Positions 43,101 through 54,699 of a stretch of DNA of 64,000 bases are shown piece by piece. The stretch lies in NCBI RefSeq assembly GCF_052324685.1, contig NC_135225.1:5767758-5831757 (forward strand), read 5' to 3'. Source of the DNA: Brachyhypopomus gauderio (lineage: Eukaryota > Chordata > Actinopteri > Gymnotiformes > Hypopomidae). The first letter of the stretch is position 1, and each line of letters begins with the position of its first letter. Under the pieces are notes generated by a model. The model did no database searches. It saw only the letters and a program-made list of their open reading frames with translations, and had not been told where the DNA came from. A program made the translations under genes and the position numbers.

Positions 43101-46100
43101 AACACTATCAAGTAGAAATAACGCTCAAGACTCAGCAGGGTTCGTTGGAGGAAATAACTCTTTGTGTTGCTTCCCTATGAGAAAGAAATGATCAGAAACA
43201 TGTCTTTAACCTCCATTTCATAAAGGTTGCTAACATTTTAAAAACTATTCTAATAATAACAGAAGTTTAACTCACTTGTATCTGATAATCCTCACCAATA
43301 CCTTCCAATTTACATTTATTTTCATACATTGCATCCTTGATGTTGTGCATTTCTGAACACATGTCAATAGCTCCATCAACCTGTGGTGAAAAAAACAGCT
43401 TGTTTAAGTCAATATGATTACACAGTATGTAGTATGATTTTAATACTGCTGCACATAGACCAAAAACAAAAAAGAACAGGTGTGTCATTAAGTGGTTGCT
43501 GGATCTAATTTTTTTATTTTAAAAAATCACTAGACCTGTCTAACCTCATTGAGTATTTGTTGACCTTTAGGAAGTCGACTGATCAGAACCTGAATTACTT
43601 GAAACTCAGGCTGGTGCTTCACCTGCACGTCCTCTTCCCTGAGAAAGGAACAATATTTTATGAATTATTTTATTATTTTACTTTATTTTATTCTATTCAT
43701 TTTTTCAGTGACTGATGTTTTATGTGAAATCAAATATGACCATCATATAAAACATCATAAGCTACGTGCAGACAGGCAAATTATTCTGTCTTCTGCAGTA
43801 TTCTGCAGTTTAATATTGTGCATATTACAACACAAATCATCACCTAGAAATAAATGTCGCCCCCTGCAGGTGTTGTAAGACTAATGCACCCAGAATAAGG
43901 CCCAGATTGGTTCGTCCCACCCCAATCTGGCAGCAGAAGATTAGTGCAGGTAGACGCCTGGAGCCTTCTCGCAGCACCGACAGACTAGGGCTTTCCTGCA
44001 GAACACAGAGGCATATTGTAAGTTCTATATTTTTATGAGTAGCATTCACAAAGAGTGCAGTTTATTACTACCAATAAATAGCACATGTGCAGACTAGAAG
44101 GCTACCCACAATTAAAAGTGAATGATGGCTTATTTTGTGAATGAACAAATGAACACAGTATATTAATCCAAGTCAATGTAAAATGAGCCAGGAACACTTC
44201 TGGACAGGAGTCTTCCCATTCAGACTGCATAGAAGAATAGAATAGAATAGAATAGAATAGAATAGAATAGAATAGAATAGAATAGAATATTGCTCACTTT
44301 TCTTTTAATGCTTCAGTTCTGCCAAACTTAGCAAATGGAGCTCTTGGGAACATTAGTCTACCATTCTTCAAGTAGTTTTAAGTTAATGTTTTGAAATGAA
44401 AATAACATGGACATGGATGCCAAAGACTGAAAGTGTTTATTAAATTAGCTGACAAACATTTAGGCAAATGTGGAAAAGGCTGAAATGAATAATTAGCTCA
44501 ATAAAAAATAAAAGAATGTCAGACCTATGAGAGTTGACACACTCCTAATATATATACTTCAGGGGTTCAGTTTGAGGATTCATTTGTGTTTCCTAATGGG
44601 CAACTTCATTTAAACAATTTAAATCTGTCAATCATGCTAAATCAAACATGTTATGGTACCTTTTCATAGCACTGAGGTTAGTCAAATTTACAAGTCAAGC
44701 AACTTTAGGCACCTTTAAGGAAAATGCTATAAAGATGAAAATATGTTGTTGCTGAAAAATGACAATAGCACAGCTGTTAACTGCCTACTAATCAGAGGTG
44801 TCAATTCCAGGTTCAGAAAGTAAAAGTCCTCACCAGGATTTTGCTCAAGCTTGCTAGATTTTCTAATTAGTGCAATCCAGGTAAAATTAGTGGAATCAAC
44901 ACAATCCAGGAAGCCTGAGCAAAATCCTGATGAGAACTTTTACTTTCTGAACATGGAATTGACACCTCTGCTACTAATAAGCCATATTTTCACTGTTCTA
45001 TTATAAGATTTGCTGGGGTTTTGCCAGTGCAATGTCTTTATAATAACAGCACTGTTGCAGTGGCAGTTCGGGGAGTTCTGCACTTTCATGCAGAAAGTCA
45101 GTTAGAGCCAGATAATTCAGGTTTGTTGAACTGGTACAATATCCACCTTTGGCTTGAATATTCAAAAACATTCAGACTCTGTGTACTGCTGTGCATGCAG
45201 ACACATCAGTATTCTCCCAAACAGTCTCAGCAGCTAGACTCCACAATTGTAAAAAGGTGGCAGGCTCTCTTACAAGGAGGGGATTCACAATTTATGAGCA
45301 GCAGAAACAAGCAAGAAGATTATTATTTGTAAGAATAATAATATTGATAAATTATTATTATAAATGATAGTTGACAATACTGTAAAGCAAATAACACAAA
45401 AGTAAAAGCAATGAAGGGTGATAATCAGAAAACTGTATAAAATGTTGGTTAATATTGAATGTTTATTTTTACTTCTTAAATGCCAGCTCTATAAGGTAAG
45501 TAAAATAACTGACCCCTCCACAGACCTGCTGTACCCGCTGGTCCCCAGCGGTCTAGAACCTCTACTGTTGGTTTCAATCTTAATTAGGACATCAGTTCAG
45601 ACATAATACATGTACTAATACATTTTCTCTTTCACTCATACTATGGCATTATTGATATGAAGATCTTACCCTGAGTATATTTACAAAGGCATCAAAGTCC
45701 TTCTCCATTGGTGCCCCCTCCATTGGTAGTGGGAGTCTGTAATATCTTTACGAAAAAACCATGTTCGTATAATTAACAAAAGCTGTAATTAATATTGAAC
45801 AAATTTTTGATCTTCAGAACTTGCTGGGAATATTACTATTAATGAAAAGGCAAAAATTACCTGTATGAAGGCAAACTAAAGAGTGGTCTCTTGTAGACCT
45901 CTTCAGTAACATAAATGTCCTCCTCAGATACAATCCTTACACATTGTGGCTGATCTTTAAAGTTCTCGATGTCATTATAAACAGTGAAGACGTTGTCACT
46001 GAGTTTAGCAAAGTCACACAACTGTAGGAAAGAAAGGACATTGCATTTAAAAATGAATTATAAATGTTTAAATTATAAATGTGAATACTGTGCATGAGCT

Positions 46101-47700
46101 CTGTAAGAAAGAGATGCCCTGAACTCAGTATGTCAGTGGGGTTCAGTATAGGAGGAAAATTCACATCATGCAGGTCATTCTTTGACTTGCCTCTTTCCTG
46201 ATTGAGAGCTCTAGTTGCTCTGCTCTAAGCCTTTTTTTTAGGTGGTGTAGGTTCTCATGGAGGTTCTCCTTCCTCCTTGGAGTGTATGGAATAAAGTCCT
46301 TATCCATATGGAGGAAGACAACCGGTTCTTCTCGTACACAGAAGAAGATCACCTCCTGCACAAATATGATGCTCCTTTAAGGTGAATAAAATCTCACCAA
46401 TGCTACTGAGGTTATTACACACTAGTGTTGGTTCTGTTGAGCCCAGCTTTGTATAAGCATTATGACGGAAATGTGGGTGATAAATTTGTCCTGACCACAA
46501 AAGGAACAGAAGACTTTACATCTTGGCCAAGGATTACTGACCTCATAAGACTCCTTCTCCAGCTTCTGTAGGACCTGTTTGAAACCATTTAGGCTAGGCT
46601 GTCCCATTCCAAAAAGAGGCTGGTTTCCTTTAGCCTTCCGGAAGTTAGGGGCTCCATAGCTTCCTGTAGTATTTAAAACATCTGCTTTACAGTTCACATC
46701 CTGAACCATAAAAAACTCCCCCTGTGTAAGAAAAGCATAGAATAATTGTAAAGCTGACATATCAGCTTTATGATATTTGATATTTGATATGATATTTGAT
46801 ATCATGGTTTGACTGAAAACACTACAGTATCTTGAACAAAAGTGAATACAGAAATGTTGGAATACAGAAAGGATACATCAATCTTTTAATCTTTGATAAG
46901 TGTCTTCTTGTTGTGGGTTTATGCACGTAACTTAGACAAATGAAAAGTCTCCATTTATGAGTTATATTGATCAAATGTAATGAATTCCATTCTTGCAGCT
47001 AGTAATATGTTTGTTCTTCCATAGTTTCTGTATACACACTCATGTTGATATGAAATAATAATCTAAGTAATCATCAGTCTTCAATCAAAAATGTATTTCT
47101 AACATGGTAAAATAGTTTTCTAAAGACATGCTTACCAGCACTAGGTAATGCTCGGGCATTGAATCAGAAATGCTTCCAACTGTCCAGTTGGCTGATAGAA
47201 CACTGTCATGAATTTGAAACTCCTCTCTGCAGTTGTAACTGCACAAGAAAAAGCCATTCAGTGTCTGCTCTGAGATTTCAGCACTGCAGACAGCTTCTAT
47301 GGTCTGTTACATGCATTAGACTGGGACTGTGTTTGGTTAGTTTCAAGGCAGTTTGAATGAACCTGAATTTGAACTCAATAAACAGTTAATCTTATTAAAA
47401 GAGACCTAATGTAAAAAATGCAAGTGGATTATGTGTCGAGCGGCGTAAAGGAAACAGAAGAATCAGCAGACATTTAAGGCATCAAGACAGCAGTTCAGAG
47501 GTCAGTGCTTACGTGATGAGCACGGGCGCCACCTTGTTTGTGATGATGGACTTGGCCTTGTTGTTGCGGACGGCCACCACATGCAGGGGGTCGCTGCTCA
47601 CCGAGTTCCTGTCTTCGGCCACGCTGTTACCTTGGTGACCAAGTTGGTGCGTAGGTGTAACCAGTGCTGGCTGGGACCCCGCACTGGCCGTGGTGCCCAT
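37142..47700 (-). CDS. pald1: Paladin (phosphatase-domain protein PALD1)
   Basis: Complete coding sequence, 869 residues in 19 exons (human 856). Exons: 47513..47700, 47136..47238, 46542..46721, 46191..46355, 45861..46021, 45670..45745, 43844..43995, 43545..43638, 43276..43380, 43079..43174, 42758..42892, 41953..42069, 41688..41867, 41194..41391, 40938..41078, 40693..40764, 39406..39546, 39058..39213, 37142..37291. All phases close. Introns are GT-AG except the one after residue 212, which is GC-AG. The start is MGTTAS, with Gly2 placed for N-myristoylation, 13 nt inside its exon after an acceptor, so a non-coding first exon lies upstream. The protein has two tandem halves, each with a YG/FG-M-x-QPS element and a Cx5R loop: CQIGVGR (313-319) and CSDGKDR (675-681). 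Paladin is a membrane-associated phosphoinositide and signalling regulator in endothelium and neural crest. Which teleost copy (pald1a or pald1b) this is cannot be told. Confidence 0.95.
37735..38840 (+). mobile_element. LINE reverse-transcriptase remnant split by a minisatellite
   Basis: Left of the array the plus strand still spells a decayed reverse transcriptase. It has a GIPQG-type motif, then a short spacer into FFIIYTPPLSD, and HNLNFN(L)MLT where family members have the YADD box, then SSKTECLIIG. Right of the array come LDCNSLLLGLPSKS and a segment corresponding to LHWLPV..IQYKILLLTLNALHGL. This order is that of ORF2 of a fish LINE (L2-like, from recall). An 18-bp minisatellite at about 37,928-38,397 sits where roughly 50-100 residues of the element would be. 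The whole lies in the last pald1 intron. Confidence 0.75.
37928..38397. repeat. 18-bp minisatellite in the last pald1 intron
   Basis: About 26 copies of an 18-bp unit with two main forms: ttgtctgtgacactcctg and ttgtctgtgacagactgg. They are mixed in a higher-order pattern (one or two copies of the first, then one of the second). The unit length is a multiple of three, so both strands stay open and give long VCDTPV, SVTLLL, SVTDNR and SQTTGV frames. None of these is a gene. Confidence 0.95.
39598..39985. repeat. 42-bp minisatellite in a pald1 intron
   Basis: Tandem copies of a roughly 42-bp unit made of three or four 12-14 bp subunits of the form aactacaccaacatg. A typical stretch is gtaactacgccaacatgact, then acactaacctaactacacca. 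Subunits are shuffled and partly deleted. Confidence 0.9.
40285..40653 (+). repeat. SINE/LINE 3' copy with (ATTC)n tail
   Basis: Begins with cacagtccaaaaacatggag, continues through a variable TG-rich middle and ends with ttgtaaagtgccttgggtat, ggcactataaaaatcg and an (ATTC)n tail. This is the layout of a common fish retroposon. It sits in the pald1 intron between the 72-nt and 141-nt exons. Confidence 0.75.
40672..40690. repeat. (AT)n beside a pald1 donor site
   Basis: Short TA/AT run directly downstream (sense strand) of the donor of the 72-nt pald1 exon, which reads gag|gtatatat. Confidence 0.8.
42285..42685. repeat. Interspersed repeat in a pald1 intron
   Basis: Contains ttgttaggtacacctatctt, cagaccattctcagcacagc, agtgaccctgacac and tgttggaggatgactaaa. 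These match, in order, a highly repeated non-autonomous element that I recall from several fish genomes. The class is uncertain. Confidence 0.55.
44235..44289. repeat. (GAATA)n pentanucleotide microsatellite
   Basis: Eleven near-perfect copies of GAATA in the 1.7-kb pald1 intron. Confidence 0.95.
44793..44970. mobile_element. hAT-type MITE with perfect 8-bp target duplication
   Basis: A 178-bp palindromic element with inverted ends of about 60 bp. Both termini start cagaggtgtcaattcca and continue with ttcagaaagtaaaagt and tcaggattttgctca. It is flanked by the same 8 bp, CTACTAAT, at 44785-44792 and 44971-44978. The 8-bp duplication and the CAGAGGTG terminus point to mobilisation by a hAT transposase. 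There is no coding capacity. Confidence 0.92.
46189..46190 (-). other. pald1: Non-canonical GC splice donor in pald1
   Basis: The exon ends AAAGAG and the intron begins GCAAGT on the minus strand. The next exon starts after ctacag at 46021 with TTGTGTGAC. Joining these gives RKE-LCDFAKLSDN, which aligns without gap to the paladin family. No GT donor nearby keeps the frame and the alignment. Confidence 0.85.
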
Positions 47701-48406
47701 ATTCCACACAGACCTGCAATGAGACCACACACTGAGAGACGTTTGCTGGGAAAACGTTAACCTACACATGCATTCCTGAGCCGCATTAGGCATTTTTGTA
47801 AAGGTGATTCCATGTGACTTTGAGCTGTTGACACTTGTGAAGGCAGGAATAAAGGGCTTTTATTTTTTAAGCAACAACGCAAGCATGACTGCAGTGCAGT
47901 AAAAGTTTATATCAAATCACAGCAACAAACTGAAAACCTTTCAAGAAAAGTCAGCAGATGCTTCAGAGAGCCCACATCCCCCACATTTACAATCAAGACA
48001 CTAAAGAACATATGTATGAAAAGTCAACAGTTTTGGCATGCCATCCTGGATACAGTTTGATTCTAAAAGAAACATCTCACGGTTCGACAGATGTGCTACG
48101 TGTGCTCATATCCTTTGCTCTGTGCTTCCTAACTTCAGACATCTTCAGAGTTATACGAAGATTGCGATTTGATCCAGTCAGAACAGAGTTCTCAACAGGA
48201 GCTTCTGAACATGGCAGGCTGTATTTTCTGAAAAGCAAAGATAAAAGTCGACCGCACTTGTGCCACTCCTCAGACGGCTGGTGCTCAGACGGTTTCTTTT
48301 CTCACAGTAGCAGAGTTTAAGTAGTGGCTCCGAAGAAGCAAAGGAGAAATAACGCACATCTGGCAACCAGACGGCTGGGTGGGTGGATCCAGACATTCAC
48401 AGGACA

Positions 48407-48421
48407 CCCCCCCCCCCCCCC
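48407..48421 (+). repeat. Poly-C tract
   Basis: Fifteen C in a row upstream of pald1. Confidence 0.85.
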
Positions 48422-51400
48422 TCATGGACCCAGAACACAAACTCACTCACCAGCACTGGGACATTACTAAGCACCAACAAAAGCAGATGGAGAAAGCACA
48501 ATCAAAAACTCATTAAGTTTTTTTTCACCAACATCCTTCAGAAGTGTGGCCTAAGATACATAATTTACAGTCTAGCACAACAGTTTAAATAACATCTTTT
48601 TAGATCATCTGAAATTTGACAGACAGAGCTGATTGACTGCCTTTCCCCCACATATGTTTTATATGGCTATTGAATATATATGGAAAAATAAGCATATACT
48701 AGTCATGTCTTTATGCTTGTTTTGTATATTTGAATAGCTGATGGTCTATTCAAGATTTGCAGCCAATGTCCTTGGCATCATGAGAGTTGCTGCCTTTTTT
48801 AAGGGGCTTGATTTAAATTCCATTTGTGTCACAGTGCAGTGAAAAAAAGCAAAGAAGAAAATCTCTAAATATGGCTGGGAAAAGCCCCAGGATGCATTTG
48901 TGTGATCTATGCAGACAGGAGGAAGGATGTGAGCACCAAAGAACTGCAGGGGGTGGGTACTGTTGATTGACATATCCTTATTCAGACAAGTACGTTAAGA
49001 ATTTGATAATCATCATGTCCTGGTGTTCACTGAAGACCAATCAAACAGCCTGCTTTTTCCATTTCATCGCTATAATAAAAGATAATTTTTTTATATTCTA
49101 GAAAGCAAGAAACCTGTTAGCCTACAAGATGCATATTATTAAATATCTATTCACCAGGGAAACCATTATAGGTAAGGACACTAGGGCCAAAGTATGTTAC
49201 CTGTCAGCATGCACTGTACAAACGTGTTCTTAAACATCCACAATCCTCACAGTGGCAAACATAGGCATCTGTGTGCACAAACACAAATATAATCTCTGTT
49301 GTTTATATTTCAAGTTATGAAATAATATCATTTGTCTTCTCACAGCCCAGCACAGGAACTAGCAAGGCCCTACATTACAAACCACAACCATATTTGCATG
49401 TAAGCAAATTTCTCTACACATATGATAAGGCTTAGTGCTGTTGTTACAGAGAGTGTACAACTTCCACGTTGGGGTGTGATACGAAGCACTAAAAATCATT
49501 TTTAGCAAACTGCTGTTACATTGCCAAATGCTAAACAACAGGCCATAATTCCTAAGTCAATTGCATTCCTACTGACAATATTTTGAGTAATCTACGAGTT
49601 CATGTGCAAAGGAAGGTAAATATTACATCAGATCCCTTACCTTGTCACTTATATGCCTGTGAGATCTTCAAAGCTCACCTATGGATGAGCAGGAAGGATA
49701 CAACTTAATGCGTCTTGCATTGTGACTCCTCTCAGAAATGGCTTCTCATTATAAGTGTATATATTCTAAGTGGTTGGTCATGGAGTCAGGTGCTACTGAG
49801 CAGACTTTGTGGACTCGTCCCAACATCCTTCAGTAGTGTGGCCAAAGAAGGCTTCCAGACCCGGAGAAGGGGGAGTGGGCTGGCACTTTGTTTAGCTTCC
49901 TCTTCAACCCCAAGCGAGTGCTGATATGAGAAGAGGATGTGGGGGTGGACTCTAGACTTAAGCTCTGACCAATCAAGAGGCTCCATCTCCTGGCAACCTA
50001 CAGTGCCTACCAAGAAACACACTTTAATGCGGGAACATAGGAGAGGATTTAGTGAAAGGAAAGCAGTCAACAAAAACCTTGCATTAATAGGCTCCTCTAC
50101 TGCTGAAAATAGACTGTCAGTCCTCTGTAATGACTAAGTTGGTCATAAACCAGCACACAGAGCTGCAGGGAAGTGCACTGCAGCTGTTGACTGATGGACA
50201 TGGATCAGTGAGATGAAGCAGGATCGTGGATTGACCACGTGAGAGTTACTCACAGAATCAGATCACTGATAATATGACATTTCTCAACGTTCGTTTAGAA
50301 TATAAAGAATGACGAAGGAATAAGGTGACACAGAACTGTACAATGTGACAATCCTGAACTAAATAACTGTAAAATGCTTGAATTTCAGCAATATTCTAAA
50401 GTGAAATAGCGATGAACTATTATATAATATAGTGATGAGCTAAACAATGAATTGCTGTGCAAAATGAGCACTAAGTTGAGTTCTGAGTGCAAAATTGTGA
50501 GTGCAAAATTACTATTGTACCATTCAGGGTCAAAAGTCTTAGTTTTACTGCCAGTTCAGAGCGTTTTGGCTGAGGCTTTCTGAGGTTTTTGTCTCAAGTA
50601 AATAAAGTGTTTTTAAGAGGCGTTGCCTTTCACGGCCTTGATAAAGAACACCCTCGGCTCCAACTGCCTGCTGGTCTACTGTGGACAGTGTGTTGCCATG
50701 GGTTTCTAAGCAACCAAGCACTCCTTGAGAGTCTTTCATATACTGTAGTTTCATCAATACTAATGATCTCTACCTGGAAAGCCAGAAAACATCCTAGAAT
50801 TAAGGCTCTGAATATATACATACTGTTTCCCATAAAACATGGAGCAGAGCCATTCATTCAAGTGTGATAATGGCTGCAGAAATGTAGTTTCAAGAAATAC
50901 AGTACAGTGCTTTCTCAAAATAGATTACTGTGTTTTTGTGTTTTGCCCCACCTAGTGGTTATATTAGATAATTAAACCTTAATTATTCCTTCAGAACTTG
51001 AGATATACACAGACCAAAAGAAAAACATATTACTGTCAGGTATTATTAAGGACCTTTTATTGATCTTGCTGTAATTGTGTCCTCTGGCATTGGCATTTAT
51101 TTTAAATTAAAGTCAATTCAACTGGGTCTCAAACACAAACTTTTATAATGCAATACAACTTCAATTCTGAAAGGCCCCCACTCAGGTATAACTGTCTCTG
51201 ATTTGTGTCATGTCTAATTGTTATGACAGTCATTAGTCAATAATATATATGACAATTGAGTTTAAGGGGTGGAGGGATTTGCGATAGTCTACAGCAGAAA
51301 AGTGAGCAAAGACCTTCACTTTGCTTTGATGTACATTTCTTCGTTATGAATGCCAATTTACTTTTAAACCAGATGAAATTTTGATTCAAATGCATTTATA

Positions 51401-51879
51401 GCAAAAAAGGAAAACACTTGGAAAACCTGAATAATTACGATTTAACAAATTTAAGCAGTGAGCTATCAAATCGAATCAGTTACTTTAATGTTGATCAAAT
51501 CACTGATCACATTAAACACAGCAGACTGTTGCAAGCCCACACCTGTAACTAACATGGTTCCAAAAATATAAATGTATTCTGATAAAACAATGTTTTGATC
51601 TTAGTCAAATCAAAATGGACAAAAAAAAAAAATTAGAATTGAATTGGTTTAAGTCACAGCTGCTAAGCTTAGCAAAGTAAGGCATGGGTAAAGAGACTTC
51701 GCACTAAAGATCATTACGAAAAACGACAAAAGGATTTAAGCACAGAAGGTGTTAAGTAAAGCAGAGAGAATGAAGTGTATTCTCTTCTAAGCCACTTTAT
51801 CAGGACGATCCCTTCATTCGGTTGTGAATCTGAATCCTCCATTTAGGAAAGGAACAAAAAAGATTTCACAAAAATATGA

Positions 51880-51899
51880 TTTTTTTTTTTTTTTTTTTT
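51880..51899 (+). repeat. Poly-T tract (20 T)
   Basis: Homopolymer. On the minus strand it is a poly-A run, which could be confused with a retroposed tail, but no matching retroposon precedes it. Confidence 0.85.
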
Positions 51900-52010
51900 A
51901 AACACTGCCATGTGAGCTTGGAATTAGTTTTCTATAAGCTCAAAACATGCATAGAGAAGCACTGGAAATGTTCAAGCTTTAAAGACTGTAAATTGTTGTG
52001 GTGGTTGTGC

Positions 52011-52030
52011 GGGGGGGGGGGGGGGGGGGG
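52011..52030 (+). repeat. Poly-G tract (20 G)
   Basis: Homopolymer of 20 G on the plus strand in the eif4ebp2 3' flank. Confidence 0.9.
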
Positions 52031-53393
52031 TGAGGTCATCATCACAAAACTGTCCCTGATTACAACCACCATTCTTTCCCCATGGCATTGTTGTTTGTCA
52101 TGGATAACAGCAGGGCAAATGACCTGAACAACAATTCAGTGCTTTTCTACCTTTGAATCAATGAGGGAGTGGAAATATTGAAGCACTCTGAACATGACGG
52201 ATGTCAAAACTGGCATTAAATGTTACCTACTTCCCTGTAATTTCACTTTTTAAAAAAGACCTAGAAGTGATGTATATGTTAGGTATGTGATGCAAATGCA
52301 TCTAGCGCCCAGCTTTGGACTGGAGAGTCTTTATACAGCCTTCTCGCAGTCCAAAGCTCTACGTGTTGTCATTACCTTTGACCAAACACTCATTTTGTGT
52401 CACTGCAGTATTTGCTGTCTTTCAGACTCAGTGACCACAAAGCTGATGGTGATGCTTCAAGTATCATCAGGATTCACTCACAATTCAAAGGTAGGGACAA
52501 ACCATATTGCTAGAAGGATGTCGAAGATTTTAACACATTCTCACTAGTTAAAGACAGTCTAGTAAACCAAAACAATCATTTTTTTATCTTATGAACATGA
52601 TTTGCATGGAAGGGACAAAAAATAAAATACTGATGAATTCATTTTGAGTGATCAATTTAGGACTTTTACACAGGACCAGAAAATGTGGGCAAATATTTGG
52701 TAGGATCCTGGATAACTGAAAATATCATTTAAGGATCATGGTTTATGAATTTTCTTTTTACTACATCTAACTTTAATAAAAATAAAAAGACATAAATCTT
52801 GTATGGAAGCCTGAATATAAAGGCTTGGAATGGAAATGGAATTTTTCATTGTGAATTAAAATGTAGAACTTTATGCTTGCTGTCACTAGTTAAAGAGAAG
52901 GGTATATGAACAAAAAATTACCTGTACTGAAAATGATAACATAGCAATGAGGTAAAAGAACAAAGTATGTACTGATAAGTACATATCCCGGTGATAGACG
53001 CAGTACTAGTTTATGGTTTTACAAAATAAGCATTGGGTCTTTATCTGAGCATAACTCAGATAAAGTTATTAATTATTATAATTAATACATTTCAAATGAC
53101 CGTTTACGTGAATTATTGTTTTTAGGGTACTTAAAAGATTTTCCCCCCTTGCTGTTTGGCTTATGCAAGTATACCTGTTGGTAGCCCTGAAACCTAATCT
53201 GATCGCAATCTGTTAACTTTCAGGGCTCCAGCAACCCACCGGGCCAACATGAGTCAACTATCCCCATGGTTACTTAGCACCCAGCAGCTAGAGAGAGCTA
53301 AAGGAGAGGGCTCACAACATTGGTTTCTACAAGCCAAGCCACTGGCACATAGATGCCAGGTTATTATTCTTTCATCATGTTGGTTCCTCCTCT

Positions 53394-53986
53394 TTAGATG
53401 TCCATCTCAAATTGAGCATCCTCGCCTGCAACACATAAAAGACCTGTGTGGGTTACATTCTTAAATCTTACATGTCGATGTAAGAATAATTGATTTTTCA
53501 ACAAGGCCCAAAACTGAATGTTTCAACAAGGCCCACAACGGAGTACAATCAATTAAAGATTTATTCAAGGGAGCAATAGTCAAACCTGGTCCTGGTTTGC
53601 CATCATGGTTCAAGTTATTTGCTTCATTCCTCTTGTTCTCATTCAGAATGTTTTGGCTGGTCACTCCAGGGATCACTGGCAGGTGTGCTGGGGGAGTCTG
53701 AGCAATAGGGGAATTACGCCGGTCTAACAGGAATTTACGGTCATAAATGATCCGGGTGCCTGCATCATACATGATAAATGAAAGAAAAGAAATAAATAAA
53801 ACACAGTTGTTCTACTAGCCAGCACACAACCTTAAAAATCAAGAGATAGACCAGACAAGCAGATAAAATTTAGTTTGCAGTTATAAACAATATTATATTA
53901 TTTATATGTTCCATATTAGGCATGTTTAGTGTGTGTGTGTGTGTGTGTGTATACACACACGCATGCGCATATGCATATGCATATGC

Positions 53987-54017
<31 letters not shown>

Positions 54018-54454
54018 TATACAATACTCGACAGGTCGCCTACTGAAAAACAATCTCGTTGGAGATAGTGTGAAACAGCCAGATAAAAGCCTCTCTCCTT
54101 TGTTACACTGAGTCCGTCGTGCCTCTCAATCACTGCGCCAGTCGCGTCATTAACAGCGCCAGCAGAGGCGGCGCGAGCCCTTGTTTTTGTTTTGAACACG
54201 CAAGGCTTCCTGGGCAATGTAGGCCCCGCTCCGGCATCGAGTCGAGCGAAGGCAAGAAACGAAGTTTCTGGTTGTCGACGTTAGTCAGATATCTACAGAA
54301 CGCCTTAAAAAAACGCATTACCTCCCGGAGTGGTGGAAAATAAAGTGCCTCCAGGAGTGGTGCAATAGTCGTGAGGTAGCTGGGTTGAGTCGCTGATCAG
54401 CACCGTCCTGGTCGGGATGGCCCTGCTCTCGCTATGCTGACGACTGGACGACAT
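53394..54454 (-). CDS. eif4ebp2: eIF4E-binding protein 2 (4E-BP2)
   Basis: Translation repressor that binds eIF4E when hypophosphorylated and is released by mTORC1 phosphorylation. Three coding exons, 54322..54454, 53586..53759 and 53394..53425, join in frame through GT-AG introns to 112 residues (human 120). All functional motifs are present. RAIP is near the N-terminus. Two TTPGG sites follow ([15 protein letters not shown], the mTOR priming threonines). The eIF4E-binding motif YDRKFLL spans an exon-2 start at [13 protein letters not shown] and QTPP phosphosites come next. The C-terminal TOS motif FEMDI is encoded by the last 32-nt exon. The start MSSSRQ was chosen because it matches the family, although an in-frame AUG lies 46 codons upstream. 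Assignment to 4E-BP2 rather than 4E-BP1 or 3 rests on the IPGVTS/NNLN region and on the pald1-ppa1 neighbourhood. Confidence 0.95.
53930..54018. repeat. Compound (GT)n-(GCATAT)n-(AT)n microsatellite
   Basis: Eleven GT units, then alternating CA/TG-type and gcatat units, then about 18 AT dinucleotides. It lies in eif4ebp2 intron 1. Alternating purine-pyrimidine throughout, so both Z-DNA and cruciform formation are plausible. Confidence 0.9.
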
Positions 54455-54660
54455 TGCATCAGATTCGGCCGCTGAGCAGCGTCGAACTAAATTTGGATCC
54501 CGATTGAAGGTGGAAGCACGGGCCGTTTCCCCTCTTTCTGTCGATTTCCGATGCTTTCTTGTCGTTCGACTTGTCCTCCCAGCCGTCAGCACCGTCCCTC
54601 CCTCCGCCAGGCAGGAAGCAAAGCGGGGCCGGAGGATATGAGGTCACGGGAGAACATGAG
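54110..54660 (-). promoter_or_regulatory. eif4ebp2: CpG-rich region at the eif4ebp2 5' end
   Basis: CpG density rises sharply across the first coding exon and its upstream flank compared with the AT-rich surroundings, then drops after about 54,680. This is the pattern of a CpG-island promoter. No TATA box is obvious. The 5' UTR contains an in-frame upstream AUG at 54590-54592. Confidence 0.6.
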
Positions 54661-54699
54661 CACGTGGTCAGGTGCCGTCATGATTTCAGTAGCGGACCT

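Larger units (their letters stand above)
47714..53390. other. pald1 5' region and eif4ebp2 3' flank
   Basis: No coding exon is recognised here. The left part must contain the pald1 promoter and at least one non-coding first exon. One candidate ends at about 49,642 on the minus strand (sense ...agtgacaag|gtaaggg), but nothing proves it. The right part probably holds a long eif4ebp2 3' UTR, as in other vertebrates. Minus-strand AATAAA hexamers occur near 51,057 and 51,093. NODAL, which lies between these genes in human, is not visible. Confidence 0.45.

Noticed and set aside
49640-49680. Non-coding first exon of pald1 with donor aag|gtaaggg
   Set aside because: Only a donor-like word supports it; not listed as a separate feature without transcript data.
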